From NCBI GenBank assembly GCA_028683685.1, contig JAQUHH010000120.1:1-7142 (forward strand): DNA of 7,142 nt. The letters are read 5' to 3'. Positions 5,709 to 7,142 of this stretch are shown in pieces. Origin of the DNA: Bacteroidales bacterium (GTDB taxonomy: Bacteria; Bacteroidota; Bacteroidia; Bacteroidales; WCHB1-69). Numbering within the stretch: the first letter of the stretch is position 1; each line of letters starts with the position of its first letter. The notes beneath the pieces were generated by a model that was not told the DNA's origin, made no database searches, and was given only the letters and a program-made list of their open reading frames with translations. The position numbers and the translations under genes are program-made.

Positions 5709-5716
5709 CAAACTTA
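5709..5716 (-). promoter_or_regulatory. Putative -7 promoter box of the Mrp gene
   Basis: The minus strand reads TAAGTTTG, matching TAnnTTTG, 15 bases before the ATG at 5693, with a leader made mostly of A. It overlaps the possible upstream start at 5720, which argues against that start. Copy 2 of the A/T element ends 22 bases upstream of this box, as copy 1 does (21 bases) at the T9SS cargo promoter. Confidence 0.5.
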
Positions 5717-5738
5717 ACAAATGTTATTAGAAATATCT

Positions 5739-5763
5739 TGTTTTATTTCATTTTTTTTTCAAA
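5739..5763. repeat. A/T element, copy 2
   Basis: TGTTTTATTTCA, nine T, then CAAA on the plus strand: the same as 3290-3315 apart from one T. It sits in the 130-base divergent region between mrp and the TonB receptor gene, 22 bases upstream of the mrp -7 box on one strand and 23 bases upstream of the receptor's box on the other, so it could serve either promoter. Confidence 0.5.
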
Positions 5764-5786
5764 GAATCATTCTCGATTTTTTTCTT

Positions 5787-5794
5787 TAAATTTG
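5787..5794 (+). promoter_or_regulatory. Putative -7 promoter box of the TonB receptor gene
   Basis: TAAATTTG matches TAnnTTTG and ends 29 bases before the ATG at 5824. It is the identical word, at nearly the same distance, as before the T9SS cargo gene. No -33 TTG at normal spacing was found. No obvious metal-responsive operator palindrome was identified between the box and the gene. Confidence 0.45.
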
Positions 5795-5823
5795 TGAAAT
5801 TGTATTAATTTAATTCGAGTGTA

Positions 5824-7142
5824 ATGAATAATCATTCTTATTTTAAAATTTCTTTTGTTATTTTTCTTTTTTTATTTAGTAAAAATAGTATTGCTCAGAT
5901 TCAAGATAGCGTTATAACACTTCCCAAAGTGGAGATTATTTCAAACGAAACAACACTTGAAAATTCGATGATAAAATCTTTGCCATTGGAGCTATTAGAT
6001 AATGAAAGTGATATAAGTAAAACATTAAAATTCTTACCCAATTTATCTGCCGTAAAAAAAGGTGGAACTTCATTAGATCCTGTTGTAAGAGGTTTTAGAA
6101 ATGCACAATTAATAATTTTATTGTCGGGTGGTTTGCAAATTGAAGGAGGTTGTCCAAACCGAATGGATCCTGTTACCTCTCATCTCGATGCCAATGAGGT
6201 CGTTTCTGTGGATGCTGTTTTTGGTCCTCAAATGCTTATGTATGGTCCTGCTGTTGGCGGAGTTTTGAATTTGCATTTAAAAAAGGCGAAGCCCATGGAA
6301 AACAAGAAGATAAGCGGTGGAATTTTGATGGGATATGAATCGGTTTATGATGGAATTGGAACTTCGGCAGAGTTAATGGGAGGCAATAATGATTTTTTCT
6401 GGAGAGTTTCTGGAGGAAATCATAATTATTCCAATTATCTAACAGGAGCAGGGGAGACTGTTATCGCTTCGTACCAGAAAAATTATTACAATATAAATGT
6501 GGGAACAAAGCTTATTAAAAATCATGAATTCCAATTTCAATATCTTCGTTCGGAAGCTAGAGACGTTCGATTTCCTGCATTGCAAATGGATGAAGCTCAT
6601 GATTTTACGGACATCTTTAATATAACTCACAAAGCATTTTTTGGACAGAAAAAACAAAATGTCATTGAAACCATGGTTTATTATACCCATGTTGACCATT
6701 TGATGGATAATAGTAAACGTAAAAATTATTATGAAATAGTGCCACCATTAACAGGTTTAATGCAAGCTTCAACGCAGGTTGATGCATATACTTATGGCTA
6801 TGCTACTAATTTGAAAACAAAACTTGGAAAATATGATTTAGAACTTAGAAATGAATTGGGTTTTATTCAGAAAGAGGGTACACGTGAGCGAGTTATGATT
6901 ATGGATATGGAGGGTTTGCATACTATTTCTAAAAATCAGGATAATTTATGGTTGGATGCACGAAAAATGAATCTTGGATTGTCTGCAAATATAAGTCGAG
7001 ATATTAAAGTTAATAATTCATGGAGTCATCATTTTTCTTTTTTTGGAAGATCGGATTATGGAACGCATGAGTCTTCGGATACATTAATTATTGTTGATAA
7101 TATTTCGGGGAATGATATATTTAATTCTCAAAAGCAAGAAAA
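5824..7142 (+). CDS. TonB-dependent receptor, OprC/NosA copper-receptor type (5' part)
   Basis: 439 codons are open to the right edge with no stop; the C-terminal barrel lies outside. ATG 5824 is the first after an in-frame stop at 5806. A signal peptide spans 1-24 (hydrophobic 9-18, cleavage after SIA). DSVITLPKVEII (28-39) is a likely TonB-box region. The plug covers about 50-155: TLKFLPNLS, DPVVRGF (85-91), GGCPNRMDP (108-116), FGPQMLMYGPAVGGVLNL (133-150). After it come beta-barrel strands rich in aromatic residues. CPNRM supplies a CxxxM motif (Cys110, Met114), and HLM at 292-294 supplies HxM. OprC of Pseudomonas binds copper with a CxxxM-HxM site at a very similar spacing (Cys143/Met147 and His323/Met325, from memory). 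There is no N-terminal carboxypeptidase-like extension, so it is not SusC-type. Copper import into the periplasm is inferred. No other copper gene is in view. Confidence 0.85.
   Translation, partial: MNNHSYFKISFVIFLFLFSKNSIAQIQDSVITLPKVEIISNETTLENSMIKSLPLELLDNESDISKTLKFLPNLSAVKKGGTSLDPVVRGFRNAQLIILLSGGLQIEGGCPNRMDPVTSHLDANEVVSVDAVFGPQMLMYGPAVGGVLNLHLKKAKPMENKKISGGILMGYESVYDGIGTSAELMGGNNDFFWRVSGGNHNYSNYLTGAGETVIASYQKNYYNINVGTKLIKNHEFQFQYLRSEARDVRFPALQMDEAHDFTDIFNITHKAFFGQKKQNVIETMVYYTHVDHLMDNSKRKNYYEIVPPLTGLMQASTQVDAYTYGYATNLKTKLGKYDLELRNELGFIQKEGTRERVMIMDMEGLHTISKNQDNLWLDARKMNLGLSANISRDIKVNNSWSHHFSFFGRSDYGTHESSDTLIIVDNISGNDIFNSQKQE

Noticed and set aside
5242..5730. A 162-codon plus-strand ORF
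   Set aside because: It is antisense to the Mrp gene, whose motifs fix the true frame; its composition is that of a shadow frame.
6439..6699. An 86-codon minus-strand ORF
   Set aside because: It lies entirely inside the TonB receptor reading frame, which is intact and clearly coding; the antisense product resembles nothing known.

Overview
The window looks like chromosomal DNA from a member of the Bacteroidota. The base composition is AT-rich, there are no strong Shine-Dalgarno sequences, and several starts are preceded by TAnnTTTG boxes, the -7 promoter element of this phylum. It also carries a secreted protein with a type IX secretion (T9SS) C-terminal sorting domain and a PdxJ and a Mrp protein of the form I associate with this phylum. 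No rRNA, tRNA, CRISPR array or transposase was found. Class and genus cannot be fixed from the sequence.

Layout: (1) 2-211 (+) is the 3' end of an ADP-heptose epimerase gene (hldD, LPS core precursor). (2) 212-512 is a convergent gap with a GC-richer block and an array of three degenerate hairpin repeat units. (3) 513-2459 (-) is an ABC-F translation-factor ATPase. (4) A strong symmetrical terminator separates it from 2553-3230 (-), a small secreted T9SS cargo protein. (5) 3231-3552 is a divergent promoter region. (6) 3553-4702 (+) is a two-gene unit, pdxJ (vitamin B6 synthesis) and a Nudix hydrolase, one base apart. The Nudix gene ends in a perfect 19-bp inverted repeat closed by a GNRA-type loop, lying wholly within codons. 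(7) 4703-4898 is a second convergent gap packed with repeats: a 7-mer tandem array, then two hairpins framed by a 15-bp direct repeat. (8) 4899-5693 (-) is a Mrp/NBP35-type Fe-S carrier ATPase lacking both the N-terminal DUF59 domain and the CxxC motif. (9) 5824-7142 (+) is the 5' part of a TonB-dependent outer-membrane receptor, open at the right edge. It carries a CxxxM motif followed about 180 residues later by HxM, the arrangement of the copper site of OprC/NosA receptors.

The genes do not form one pathway: LPS core, translation, secretion cargo, B6, nucleotide clean-up, Fe-S assembly and probable copper uptake are side by side. No complete new defence or biosynthetic system is visible. 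The observations most worth following are the copper-receptor signature, the in-gene hairpin, the structured repeat element at 4767-4883, and a 25-26-bp A/T element placed at the same distance upstream of two promoters.
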